The notes: generated from the sequence alone by a model not told the origin. 64,000 bases of DNA from Heterotrichella gracilis (GCA_032358255.1 JAULBX010000004.1:96340-160339), one strand, 5' to 3'; counted from the stretch's first letter, positions 23,701-33,317 are shown. A program made the numbers and translations.

Positions 23701-26382
23701 CCCTGCACTGGCCCACCTGCTGGGTATGCCCTACCGCCAGGGGCAGTGCCAGGTGGCGGCGTGCCTGGCTCGCATGATGGATGTGGCAAGTGAGTGCCAG
23801 CTGGCAGCCAGGCTGTACCACGACACAGATGTGGTGGCGCAGGTGTACAGGTGGGGTGTAGACTCTAGGGTTCCTTTTAGGGTTTGGGCCTTTGAGTGCC
23901 AGCTGGCAGCCAGGCTTACCACGACAGGGATGTGGTGGCGCAGGTGTACAGGTGGGGTTTGAGGGTTCAGGGTTCAGGTTAGGGTTTGGTGCAGGTGCGC
24001 AGGTGCTGCTGATTGGGAATACATGAGTACTTGGAATTCCATGCGTTCCAGCAGTACAGCCAGTGGATGCAAATGTGTCAATAGCTAGTGAACAGGATGC
24101 CTAGCAGTATGCGTTCCTGTAGTCCAGGCGGATCAGTAACAGCCCCTTGCACATGTCAAACCTTCCAAATCTGTCTCGGCACTGTTTCTTACGAGTATTA
24201 ACTCCCTACTCACCCCCGCACCCCCACCCCCCACCCAGGCACCTCCTGTTGAACCCCACCCAGTGGAGCTGTGAGAAAGCGGCACTGTGGAGCAGCTTGG
24301 AGGGGCTGTGTCGCAGCGTGGTGGTCACAGGTGGGGGGGAGGATCGTGTGGTGGTGACTGATGGGGGGTGGGATGTGGTGCGTGATCCCGTGGCGCCATG
24401 GAGCATGTGGGGTGGGGGATGCAACATTCTTCATGCCATCAGCATATTAGGTCCACCCCTCCCAGCCCGCTTGACCGCGATTCTTGAACCCTTGGCTAGG
24501 GTTGCCATGACACCCGCCAACCCTTGATTAGGGTTGTCCTGGCACCCGCCAACCCTTGGCTAGGGTTGCCCCGCGCCCTGAAGCTAGGGTTCCCCTTCCC
24601 AATGCAGGCAAGCACCGTGCCTCCCGCGCTGCCAGGTGGCGCCTGCGCACACTGGTGGATGACAGCCTGGGGCCAGGGGAGGTCAGGCTGGACAGGACAC
24701 AGGGGGTGGTGCGGGTGGGCCAAGACCTGGAGCCAATGGTGGGTTGGTGGGTGGTGGGTGGTGGGTGGTGTGGGAAGTCCTTATGGAGGTGAATTTCGTT
24801 TCTGATTTTTGTGCTGTTTTCTTATTATGTAACCCCGTCGTAATCCTGGTTCTCATTGTAGTTCTGAACATCAAGTTGTGTCATCACCCTGATTTCATTC
24901 TTGATTGGGCCAAAGCTTCTGAATCCTGTGCCTGGTATCTTGATCAAATTGGCGCCCGGCCCCATGGTCGTTGACAGACCAGCTGCGAGTCCAACCCTAA
25001 ACCCTAATCACAATCCACGACTGTGCCTCCCCCCACAGGCGCAGGTCCTGCACTGCCTGCTGCCGTGCCTGGCTCACAAGGCCAAACCCTAACCCCAAAC
25101 CCTAAACCCTACACTCAATCTGTTGCCCCCCGCAGGCCCACGTCCTGCACTGCTTGCTGCCGCGCCTGGCCCACAAGGCCAAGGGGTTGGAATGTATGAC
25201 CGACAGAGGGGAGTACATGGCACTCACCCAGGCGCAGCTTCAGCTTGAGGGCCTGACATCGATGCAGGCAGGCACCCTCATTGCACTGCCAACCACGTGC
25301 GTCGTGTGCGTGGGGTACAACTCTGTCCCCCCTGATATGCTCCCCCTGGTGCTCTAGCTGGAGGAGATGGCTGCAAGGGATGTGGCGGGCAGCAAGGGGA
25401 AGGTGGGCGCAGCAACCTAAAACCTAAACCCTAGACCTCAAACCACACTGTCCTACAGCCGTAAATCCTCTCTTTGTTCTGCAGTTGAAGCAGGAGGCTC
25501 CCCATGGTCCCTGGCAACATATTAATCAACAGCACAATCATATGCCCTAGTTGCTAGACCCTAAACCCTCCCCCATTGTGCAGTTGAAGCAGGAGTGGCT
25601 CCCCCTGGTCCCCGACAACATCTCTTTCCTCCTCTTCCGCCCCCTTGCCGAGGACAACCCACGCGCCAACCCAGGGGTGCTATTATACAAGAACCACGCC
25701 AGCAAGGGCGCAGATGCGGGCAAAGTTTCGGAAAAGGCCAATGCAAAGCTTGCTGCCATGCGCTCGGATGGGTTCTTCTCGTATATGTATGTGTGTGGGT
25801 TTGTGCCCGCGCTGGTGTGTGTGGTGGAGGATGGCACGGAGTTGGTGGCGTATGCGTTCACTGAGCAAATTGGCGGCCTGGGCCCCTCGCCAGAGGTCAG
25901 CCAGCAAGGTGAGAGTTTAGGATTTAGGGTTTTGGGTTGTGAAGGGTGCTGCCATGTGAAAAGGCTGCTCTGTGTGCCCTGGACAAGCCTCGGCTTAAAG
26001 CAAATAGAAGGTACCTTTACGTTGTGAGTCTGTGGGCTCGAGTTGTCAACCATTTGTGGTAGTCAGATTTTGTGAATACCGTATGCTTTACCTGTTGTGT
26101 AGGAGACCATGGAGCGACAGGGGGTGCGCTAAATCCCACCCAGGAGGAGGACGCCGCAATGGCGAGGCCAATCCAGGCTCCAGCAAATCGGCTGCCAAGG
26201 AGTGCCGCATGTGTGGGGTCAGGCCCAGGGAGATGCCCCAGGGGAGCAAGCTGATGGGGTGCAGCGGGTGCGGGGGGGTGCGCTACTGCGGCAGGCTGTG
26301 CCAGCAGGCGCACTGGAAGGAGCACAAGGGGGAGTGCAGGGAGTTGCGGGCAAGGGCGAGGCGTGGGGCAGGGCCTGCCTAG
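17746..26382 (+). CDS. Long MYND zinc-finger protein, about 17 exons, frame broken in several places
   Basis: Proposed exons: 17746-18428, 18762-18893, 19470-19694, 20010-20314, 20698-20821, 21395-21510, 21706-21896, 22171-22304, 22419-22662, 23049-23075, 23187-23297, 23654-23850, 24239-24330, 24608-24738, 25136-25402, 25584-25908, 26103-26382. About 1195 residues result. The first 165 residues are Ala/Ser/Thr/Pro-rich. The middle is mostly helical and unrecognised (for example ARMLYRCGMYPALAHLLGM). The C-terminus is a MYND finger: CRMCG, CSGCGGVRYC, CQQAHWKEHKGEC. MYND domains bind proline-rich peptides; long algal proteins with a terminal MYND finger are common and mostly uncharacterised. 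Each of exons 1, 3, 4 and 17 needs one extra base to keep frame, and exon 15 has an in-frame TAG. Introns are packed with copies of exon edges. The finger is certain; the full exon chain is moderately sure. Confidence 0.72.
18488..18540 (+). repeat. Copy of the MYND-gene exon 1 end and donor region
   Basis: The stretch GCTGTGTGCGCC.TGGCCCAG and the following GTGGAAACCCTCA.TAGGG occur at the exon 1 boundary (about 18402-18455) and again here in intron 1. The copy sits between telomere-like fragments. Confidence 0.75.
18655..18690 (+). repeat. Copy of the MYND-gene exon 2 acceptor edge
   Basis: CTTGCAGCTCACTCCAGC followed by TGTTGACCTGCTCCC repeats, with four or five changes, the true exon 2 start at 18756-18788. 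Telomere-like CCCTAACCCTAAAACCCT lies between the two. Confidence 0.8.
18970..19170 (+). repeat. Two further copies of the MYND-gene exon 2 donor edge
   Basis: The exon 2 end CAGCTGTTCAAGAAG|GTGCGCACAC (18879-18903) recurs at about 18975-18997 (CAGCTGTTCAAG|GTGTGTACACAG) and at about 19143-19169 (CAGCTTTTCATAAAG|GTGCGCACACAG). All keep a GT donor. The intervening DNA is AT-richer than the rest of the gene. Confidence 0.75.
19374..19408 (+). repeat. Copy of the MYND-gene exon 3 acceptor edge
   Basis: CCCACAGGGCAATGAGG followed by GGCGGCAGATGCGGCGGG repeats the true exon 3 start at 19464-19498. Between them are CCCTAACCCTAACCC and TAAACCCTAAC telomere-like units. Confidence 0.8.
20574..20600 (+). 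repeat. Telomere-like array (CCCTAAA)3
   Basis: Uninterrupted CCCTAAA units in the intron upstream of MYND-gene exon 5 (20698), with more degenerate units to 20680. It is an interstitial array, not a chromosome end, because genes continue on both sides. Confidence 0.85.
20948..21220 (+). repeat. Two decoy copies of the MYND-gene exon 6 acceptor, with CCATTGCAT simple repeats
   Basis: The true exon 6 start (21390-21422) reads GCAG|GTGGCTCTTCCAGGAG followed by GGGGTCATGG. Near-copies occur at about 20952-20983 (GCAG|GTGGTCCCTCCTAGGA...) and 21189-21216 (GCAG|GTGGCTCCTCCAGGAG...). Between the copies lie runs built on CCCATTGCAT/CCCATTACAT and CATGTCATGC units. Confidence 0.85.
23408..23452 (+). 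repeat. Copy of a MYND-gene donor edge (exon ending 23297)
   Basis: TTCAAGCACTC.CC..GCCATG.CTCAAG|GTGGGTG.GCAGG appears at the exon end (23268-23310) and again here, with only a few substitutions. Short tandem units (GGTACTTCACA...TACAGGGTCTTGTG) follow at 23470-23530. Confidence 0.85.
23893..23957 (+). repeat. Copy of a MYND-gene donor edge (exon ending 23850)
   Basis: About 64 bases repeat the exon end at 23790-23856, from GAGTGCCAGCTGGCAGCCAGG to GCGCAGGTGTACAG|GTGGGG, nearly identically apart from small deletions. TAGGGTTTGGG units sit between source and copy. Confidence 0.9.
25028..25085 (+). repeat. Copy of a MYND-gene acceptor edge (exon starting 25136)
   Basis: CCCACAGGCGCAGGTCCTGC continuing through CTGCTGCCGTGCCTGGCTCACAAGGCCAAA matches the true exon start for about 52 bases with few changes. 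It is followed directly by ACCCTAACCCCAAACCCTAAACCCT. Confidence 0.9.
25479..25520 (+). repeat. Copy of a MYND-gene acceptor edge (exon starting 25584)
   Basis: TTCTGCAGTTGAAGCAGGAG then GCTCCCCATGGTCCCTGGCAAC repeats the true start TTGTGCAG|TTGAAGCAGGAG at 25576-25618. CTAGACCCTAAACCCT lies between them. Confidence 0.88.
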
Positions 26383-26404
26383 GGGTTAGGGTTAGGGCTA
26401 GGGT

Positions 26405-26515
26405 TTAGGGTCTACTGGCTGGGGAGTGCAGGGCGCTGCGGGCAAGGCGAGGCGTAGGGCAGGGCCTGCCTAAGGGTTTAGGGTCAGGACTAGGGTCTAG
26501 GGTTTACTGCACTGC
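26405..26515 (+). repeat. Copy of the MYND-gene last-exon end
   Basis: GGGGAGTGCAGGG.G.TGCGGGCAAGG followed by GCGAGGCGT.GGGCAGGGCCTGCCTA occurs at the end of the coding region (about 26330-26382) and again at 26420-26471. TTAGGG/TTTAGGG strings follow each copy. Confidence 0.85.
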
Positions 26516-27600
26516 TGCTTCGCAGGCTGGGGAGGAGGCAGCTGACTAGCATTTTAGCGGGTATATATTGTTAGAGAAGTGCGTCTCCACAGCAATACGA
26601 CTAGGACTTGCTGGCTCTTTGACTGACAGATATAATAGGCCACGGTTTTGCGGTAGCCCATTATAGCTAGGCCAAGTGAATGGACCTCAACACCTGTAGA
26701 CATGTGGATTGAGGCTTGCTGGGGTTGCTGAACGTCTTACAATGGTAGCAGTGGTAGCAACCAGAAACATAATGCACTGACATTTTCAGTAAATTTAGTT
26801 ATCTACGGCGAATTTGTGTGAAAAAGGACACTCATTTTTGTTCAGGCCTGACTTCACTTCATGATAGTTGCTCCATTGATGATGCCATCAGTGATGGTTC
26901 ACTTGTGCCTTATGGCTGGCAGGGCAAACAACAGTGTATATCAGCAGTACAAGCACGTCTTTGCTCCTGGAAACCAACCAGCCCGGAGTTGTTCTATCCG
27001 TCCACCATCGGCATCGCACAGCATTCAAAAGTTCTTCTCTTTCGTCCAGGCGTCACTGCTCAACGGACGTATTGCTGCGTTTTTATTGTTTTAACCTTGT
27101 GTAACCCACGCTGCTGCTAGCCACCCCTGGTGAGCAGCGCTGTAGCTACGCTGGCAGCGCATTGCTACGTCAGCACTAGACCTCGACACCTCAAAGTGTG
27201 GCTACACGGTCGTATGTCGACGTTGATTCTGTGAGTGGCTCGTGACGTGGCTTGTTCTTTGTACTGCACACTTGGGTACCTGTTGATGCTGTTTTAAAGT
27301 CGGCACCCCATCTGCTACAAAATGCATAGCGCGCTGAGCGGATGTTATGCCCCTATGCTTTTTGTTCGAGTTGCTGCGAGGTGTTTTCTGTACCATGGCC
27401 CTGGTCTTGTGTAGGTAGATAATTCGTACAGTGCCCACACACCAGCTCCTATTGCCTATAGCCCAGGCACTTGTACTTATATGCATGCAGTGTATAAGCA
27501 CATTTGCTGATGTGCAAGTACATGGCGCTCCCACGGCCAAGGCATACCTCACAGCTCTGTCACTGTGAAAGCCTCTCAAAAACTGGGTTGTTATCCACAG
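26516..27600. other. Intergenic region, no supported gene
   Basis: No exon is supported. Open frames at 26818-27120 (plus) and within 27202-27840 (minus) lack splice context and family similarity. Confidence 0.35.
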
Positions 27601-28075
27601 GTGAGAGCAGGGCAAGGCAACCTGTCCCAGGGAGGCACCCAACAGGTACCCAGCATGTCGCACAGCCGCAACTACCGCTCCCGGATGGTGTCCTGCCTGG
27701 TCGCCATAGCGGTCATACACCGCTGGTCCTTGGAGAAACTGAAGAAGAAGGCAGTGCGCCCCTGACAGCTGCACTCCCCAGCCTACAACCTGCCAGATAT
27801 CGTTCAGCAAGGCCTCCGCCAGTGCAGTGGCTATTTCCACCTAGCACACTCGCCAGACGTACTGTACAACACCCTGCCCACCTGGCACAGGCTCCCACTC
27901 GTTCACTCCATCCACCACCAGCGACAGTACCAGCAACACCAGGCAGCACAGCAGCACCACACTCTCCTCCCCCCTCCTCCCCCCTCCACCCGCCACCACC
28001 AGCACCAGCAGTCACCACCCTCCCCTCTACCACCCCCCACCCACCTGCCCTCCAAACCCTTGTGGAGGGTTTAGA
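27601..28075 (+). CDS. Candidate exon with an internal TGA, unrecognised
   Basis: After an acceptor-like ATCCACAG an open frame carries MSHSRNYRSRMVSCLVAIAV then WSLEKLKKKAVRP and reaches TGA at about 27762. The same frame then stays open for another 100 residues (QLHSPAYNLPDIVQQGLRQC, then His/Gln-rich and Pro-rich sequence) until a stop just before the UXT start. Codons on both sides of the TGA favour G/C in third position, so both parts look coding. Explanations are a 36-residue single-span peptide with coding-like 3' DNA, a base error, or an unseen splice. I do not recognise the protein. The minus-strand frame over the same DNA has poorer codon use. Confidence 0.3.
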
Positions 28076-28083
28076 AAGCCTCC

Positions 28084-29133
28084 ATGGCGGCCCGCCCCCT
28101 GGCCGCCGCTGAGCGCCAGGCCAAGGTGGAGGTGTATGAGCGCTTCCTGGCCACCAAGCTGGAAAAAGACCTGGCGGCAGCAGCGGAGCAGGTGGCGCGG
28201 TTGGAGCAGGAGGCGGCCAACTACTCGCAGCTGCAGGACAATGTGCGCAAGCTGCAGCAGGTGGGTGGGAGCTCCACACTGAAACCCTAGACCTTGAACG
28301 CTGCACCCTAAAGCGTGGCTGGAGCAGGAGGTGTTCACTCGCAGCTCCAGGGCAGTGTGCGCAAACTGCAGCAGGTGGGTGGCGGATCATTTCTTTCAGT
28401 GAAAACGGAGCTTGTAACGCACATTCGGGTGTGCAAATTGAAAAAAATCAAATTCAAAAAGTGCAAATTCAAGGTACTGCATAGCAATGCACCAGGGTAG
28501 AGGTATACAATATACACCAGGTCGAGTTGCGGGTGATGTCTATGCTGGATTACAGTCTACTTATAGACCCTTGCCCATCGCCTGGCACCTTCTCTCCTTG
28601 CAGGTCAATGCCACCGAGCTGCGCCTGATGCACCCCATGGGACCCGACATCATGTGCCCCGCCCACGTGCCGGATGCGCGGCGCCTGCACGTGCATGTGG
28701 GGCTGGGCTTCCATGTGGAGTGCGGCTGGGACGAGGCCATACAGGTGGGTAGGCTGGTAGGGACTTTGAGTCTTGCTGTGGAAATCATGTTGTTCCTTAG
28801 CTGCAATTGGGTGCGTGATGCGCTTTGCATGCCTGCGGAGGGGCACGAATTGCTCTGTCCAGGGCTTGCCGGTTGTTACCGACTTGAAAATCCTACCGCG
28901 TTCAAAAAAATATATTTACCTCGTAGTGTGCTTTAATTTGATTAAATTTTATCGTTCAAAGGGACATACGTTTTAATACACAATCCGTATATTCTGCCAT
29001 CCAGGTGGCATCCCTGCGGCAGCGCCACATGGAGCGCCAGCTGGCCAATGCGCAGCAGGTTCTTGCTAAGGTGCGCGCAAACGTGAGGCTGGTGTCGGAG
29101 GGGATCAGGGAGCTGCGCCAGGTGGCGGCGTGA
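28084..29133 (+). CDS. UXT: UXT homologue (alpha-type prefoldin family)
   Basis: Exons 28084-28260, 28604-28744 and 29005-29133 give 148 residues, close to the usual length of about 157. Residues 1-60 form the first coiled-coil helix (KVEVYERFLATKLEKDL, then LQDNVRKLQQ). The middle holds the short beta-hairpin region characteristic of alpha prefoldins (LHVHVGLGFHVECGWDEAIQ), and the last 40 residues form the second coiled-coil helix (LANAQQVLAKVRANVRLVSE). UXT is part of the R2TP/prefoldin-like (URI) co-chaperone complex, which assists assembly of RNA polymerases and other large complexes. Intron 1 contains a second, degraded copy of the exon 1 end, and DNA after the stop repeats the end of exon 3. 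The start is the first ATG of the frame, and the next residues match the family start. Confidence 0.9.
28321..28384 (+). repeat. Copy of the UXT exon 1 donor edge
   Basis: GAGCAGGAGG..., CTCGCAGCT.CAGG.CA.TGTGCGCAA.CTGCAGCAG|GTGGGTGG repeats the exon 1 end (28204-28268) over about 60 bases, including a good GTGGGT donor. AAACCCTAG lies between them. Confidence 0.88.
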
Positions 29134-29179
29134 CAGGGGGCGCATCGCAGGATCTGGGAGCTGGGGGTGGCATGCGCAC

Positions 29180-30115
29180 CATCTTGTGACAGCTGGCGCA
29201 GCGGCTGGCGCTCCACTATGCGCCAGGTGGCGTTGTGACGGCTGGCAGCCGTTGGGATTGGCAAACTCACCATTAGTGACAGCGGGCGCGGCTGCTTGTG
29301 CTGACATGGGCTGGTACAGGCTGCAGCCTTGGCCGCCATGGTCACCATCATGCGACAGCTGGCGCAGGTGGGGAGGCTGCCAAGCACAACATCATGCAGA
29401 CCAGCTGCGGCTGGGTGTGCGGGCGCAACATGCAGCCGCACGGCCATGCAACAGCAGTGCACGCGCCCCAGGTCAGGCGGGTGGTTGCGGCGGATGCAGG
29501 CGGGTTGGGGGCAGGCGGATGCAGGCGGTCCGCAGCCGCGCCCAGCGCCCCACACCCTAGGGTGTGGTAATGCACTCATGGGCGCTCCTTGACCACACTT
29601 CCGGACAGCTGGTCATGTGTCAAGGGCAAAGGAGGTCTGTGAGATCCAGGAGCGCAAGCCCCCACCAGCCAATTTTGATCCCTGGTTAGCATTTTTATTC
29701 CAGTAGGCAACAAGCAGCGCATCGGTCAGCCGATGAAATTGCAAGCCTTGGCCGTAAGCGCACGAGTATGCAATTGACGATGCCGGCCCCGAGCTGCATG
29801 TTGACACCAGCATGCATGCTGCAACAAATGTACATTAGGCACTGTTAATGGTAGCATATACTGAGGTAGTTGGAGTGGTTAACTGGCTCCCCCTGAACTG
29901 CAGTAGAGTAGAGACTTGAGAAGATACGTGGTTTGCATATGCAGAAAGCAGCTGCTATAGTTTGATGTGTGATAAGGACTGGGCAGGGTAACATTGTAGG
30001 TGCAGTTACAGGAAGCGTTTGCCAATCTGTGCCCTGCCAGCCCTGGACGTGGTTGCAGCAGGTTGCAGTCCCCCACGGCATATGGTTCCACTCATAAAGG
30101 TTCACACTGAGTGCT
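29180..30115. repeat. Dispersed repeat, copy 1
   Basis: This segment matches 33185-34235 in the same orientation through many blocks: CATGCGACAGCTGGCGC, CAGCTGCGGCTG.GTGTGCGG, CAACAGCAGTGCACGCGCCC, CACCAGCC.ATTTTG.TCCCTGG, CATGCTGCAACAAATGTACA and GCTATAGTTTGATGTGTG. Its left part overlaps a copy of the UXT 3' end (GCGCCAGGTGGCG.TGTGACGG at about 29220). No transposase frame or target-site duplication is seen, so its class is unknown. Confidence 0.8.
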
Positions 30116-30778
30116 TTTTAAGAGTCGCCATTTTCACACTCGAATGTCAGTGGAGTGGTACTGGAATGCGTGTGAAATGGTAAATACGTGCTGTGGTATG
30201 CCATGGGGTGCAGGGTATGGCCAACCAATGCTTTTATGCTGGGGTCAGACGTTGGCCAGTTAAGTATGGATCGGCCTTTTGTGCATCTGGGTGGGCAGGT
30301 GCATGCCCATTTCAAGCACTAGAGTGGAAGATGTGACAAAAAATATCTTAATCTGCTTAGTTTCCCTTCCACTATGCACTGCATCGGGGCCAGGACCACT
30401 TGTTGATGAGAGCATTGAAAATCAGCAAATGCAGTTGTCATCCAGGCCACACAGTGCATCCAGTGCTTTGTTGCGACACGCCACCTATGAACCTATAATC
30501 TCGTGAAGTATCTTGCACGTGTACGCCCAGCTTTTGTTGGGTTGGACACCGTGCAACGGTTGCACGTAGGTTTAGGGTTTTCAGAAGCCCTGCTCGACCC
30601 TGGTGCCCACCCAACGAGGAAATTTCCCCCACTGCATTTTTGGGGGCAGGGTTGGGAGGGTGAGTGTGTTCTGTGTAACTTGTGTAAAGCAATAAAGCAA
30701 AAGGTAGCAGTGGCACAAGTTGCTTTAATAATATTATTTGGACTATCGTTGTACATAGTTAGTAGTAACATGTATTAC
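30116..30778. other. No supported gene
   Basis: Open frames here are short, without splice context. A TTTAGGGTTTT motif occurs near 30570. I see nothing else. Confidence 0.3.
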
Positions 30779-30927
30779 TTGGATACCGACAGGGGCCTGA
30801 CACCGAGTTTGGATACCGGCAAACCGAGGAAGCGGGGACCGGTTCCAAGGTCGAAGACCGAGGAACCGGTCCCCGCTTCCGAGGTGCCGGTATACAAACG
30901 AGGTGACCGCCCCTGGAGGTATCCAAG
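30779..30927. repeat. Foldback element: inverted repeat with 68-base arms
   Basis: Left arm 30779-30846 (CTTGGATACC ... AGCGGGGACCGGTTCC) pairs with right arm 30862-30927 (GGAACCGGTCCCCGCTTCC ... GTATCCAAG) around a 15-base loop. The innermost 19 or so base pairs are nearly perfect and the rest has scattered mismatches. It would form a long hairpin if transcribed. A plus-strand frame runs through it but its coding look comes from the repeat. Confidence 0.9.
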
Positions 30928-31019
30928 GGGCTTCCATACCAAATACAGTGGTTTGAGGCAGATCCATTTCATTCTTGCCTGCAATTGGAACGCATGCTTC
31001 GTACCACTGATCGACTGTG

Positions 31020-31710
31020 AGCATGCGCTGTACCACCGTTCGATGTCACTGCTCCACTGAACGCATATGCATGCGTTGTGCCACTTTCGTTTGCTACCAC
31101 ATGCAGTTTACATGCCTGCATGCCGTGAATATCGTGGATGCAGCAGGTGCCAACCCTGTTGTTTTGCCAGTGCGTAGCTGTCAACTCGTTCCTCTGATCG
31201 TTGCTGGGTGTGTAACCTGTGCACTGTGACAGGGCTAACCAGCGATGCACGTGCATCGTGCTGGCCATGCACGTGCATCCCTGAGCCCGAGCTGTAATCC
31301 TTTGCTGTTGTGCCGTGCACGCTGCATTGCTGCGAAGCTAAGCTTGCTGTTTTAAACGGCTGAACCGACATGGAGCTTGTTGTGGAGCTTGCTGTGGGTC
31401 TTATAGTTTTGCCTGTGCATCGCTGTGAGTCAGTGACCTTGCCCTAGTTCCACGTTCTGCATCCCTGTAAACCTTGCACACTGCTGCAGCATGCTGTGCA
31501 TCTCTGTTAAGCTTGTTGTTTTAACAGGTGATTCCGCTGAGAACGTTGCTGTCCCGTGCATTGCTGTGATCCTGCTTCGATTTCGCAGTGCGTCGCTGCA
31601 GCATATGCATGCATGCTGTGATCCTTGCCTGCTGTTTCGCCGAAGCATGCGATGTGCGACGTTGCTGTTCGAACGTGAATGAGGGGTGGTTGAGGGTTGA
31701 ATGAGGGTGA
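31020..31710. other. Low-complexity region rich in GCATGC and TGCTGTG words
   Basis: Words such as GCATGC, GTGCATCGCTG and CTTGCTGTTTTAA recur irregularly, as in 31325-31360, 31490-31530 and 31575-31650. It looks like a decayed tandem array. No gene is supported. Confidence 0.45.
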
Positions 31711-31714
31711 CGGG

Positions 31715-31822
31715 TGCATTCTCACTATGCGGGGGTACATGCTCACTATGCGGGGGTACATGGCCGCTATGCGGGGGTGCATGGCCACTATGCGGGGACA
31801 CATGACATGTATCCGGGGGAAC
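31715..31822. repeat. Tandem repeat, about 21-base unit
   Basis: Four to five units of CTCACTATGCGGGGGTACATG with drift toward the right, where the last units are degenerate. Translated on the plus strand the units give repeated MRGYM-like words, but there is no supported gene around it. Confidence 0.88.
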
Positions 31823-32147
31823 ATGGGGTCGTATGGCCCCTGCCGAAAACCACTATGCGGTATGGAAGTATTAAGCATGCATGCATGCATTAACGTGTGT
31901 TACATATGACGATACCCCTGGCACCTGCCCATCAAACATCAGGGCAGTATAACATTCCTGTTTAGTTTTAGAACCTTCACTGAAGGCTTCAGCGGTGCTT
32001 ATGTTGCAAAGCAGAGTTGTATTGGTGTGACAGCATACTTGTTGCACAACACACAGCTTGCACCAGTTTTCCGGGGCAGGTCCTCCAAGGACTGAAGGCC
32101 CTAGCACACAAGCAGACAGCGTCCAAGAGTCACAAAACTGTGTTCCA

Positions 32148-32683
32148 ATGAGGGTCTATGCAGGTTTGAGGTAAGCTCACGTGAGCTGCTGACACTGCCA
32201 CTGCAACCAGGTGGAACCAGGTGGAACGGGGTGGGTTGTGAGAAAACTACTGAGACCGTCCTCTGAACGGGTGCCTTGAACTGGACTGGAGTTATAACGT
32301 GTTTGAGAACCTGCACCACCAATACAGCTGCAACTGCTGTTTTTGTCCTTTAGCTCTGCTGCTTGGTCTTCTTTGGTCTCACCTGGTTCCTCTCTTGCAG
32401 AACGGTCCTAGGCAGGACAGCTGGGTACCATGGGGCGTTCAGGCCTCACCAGCCTCGCTATGAGGTCCCCTGGGGTGCTGTCCAGCGACCTGACAACAGG
32501 GCCAGCACCTTCGCGGCCGTTGCTGCGCTCACAGCAGCTGTGGGAGGCATTGCGTACGCCACACCTGCAGCCTCGGTTCAGTTTGGCAACCTGCAGACTG
32601 CGATTGCCCACATCGCGGAAGATGCCCATGACATTAAGGACAAGCTTGATGAAGCTCTGAAGAAGGGAAATCGCTGGTGGTGA
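32148..32683 (+). CDS. Small membrane protein, 101 residues, unrecognised
   Basis: Exon 1 (32148-32170) encodes MRVYAGLR and ends at a consensus donor AG|GTAAGC. Exon 2 (32401-32683) follows a pyrimidine-rich acceptor CTCTCTTGCAG and runs to a stop. The 101-residue product has a short basic leader, a Tyr/Pro-rich stretch (HGAFRPHQPRYEVPWGAV), one hydrophobic segment at about residues 51-70 (TFAAVAALTAAVGGIAYA) and an amphipathic acidic/basic tail (AHIAEDAHDIKDKLDEALKK). The basic start plus a single membrane span would fit a small supernumerary subunit of a mitochondrial or plastid membrane complex, but I do not recognise the family. Exon 1 is inferred from splice consensus and phase only. 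Exon 2 is well supported by codon use and its acceptor. Confidence 0.6.
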
Positions 32684-33184
32684 AGGCCGGTATGTACCAA
32701 CCTTATGAAAACTCACTAGCTTGTACTCTAATTTTTCCTTGGTTTGGAATGTATTATAGTTATGCAGCTTCACATACCCAACAGCTTTTGACCAAGTATA
32801 TGCTACCCAGTGGGTTGGCGCTGTGCCTAGCTGTTGAGGCTCGCGTGAAGTGCTTAAGGAATCTTTCGTTAACAAGGGCTGAACGCTGCGAGGGGAGAAC
32901 TGTTCAGTGCACTGGTCATACAAGTGGTTGCAGAGTGTTCATATAACCATGTTCTGGTTTTCAACCTGTGCACCACCTTTTACCACCACTTATGCCTTGC
33001 CAGGGCACCCGACACCAAGCCTGAACCCACAACCTGGAACCAGTTTGGAAGCTAGCTGCCAAAACCAAAGCTTGGCGTGTCCCTATGATCGGGTGGTTGC
33101 TGTATTCACTCTTGCACCCTGGCACAACACAGTAGATACTACTGACCAGGAACCTCAGCAAAGTACCGTTGTCTGGGCTTGCAG
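32684..33184. other. No supported gene
   Basis: Probable 3' flank of the small membrane protein gene. Nothing else is recognised. Confidence 0.3.
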
Positions 33185-33317
33185 GAATACAGCTGCGCTG
33201 CCATGGTCACCAGCATGCGACAGCTGGCGCTGGTGCGGGGGCTGCCAAGCATGTGCACGCCATCATGCGGTAGCTGGCGGAGCAGCTGCGGCTGAGTGTG
33301 CGGGCGCAACATGAGCA

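Noticed and set aside
30770-31060. Protein-coding frame across the foldback at 30779-30927
   Set aside because: Its arginine/proline-rich look comes from the inverted repeat, and no splice sites or similarity support it.
31715-31822. CRISPR-like array
   Set aside because: Units abut each other with no unique spacers, and the DNA is eukaryotic. It is a plain tandem repeat.
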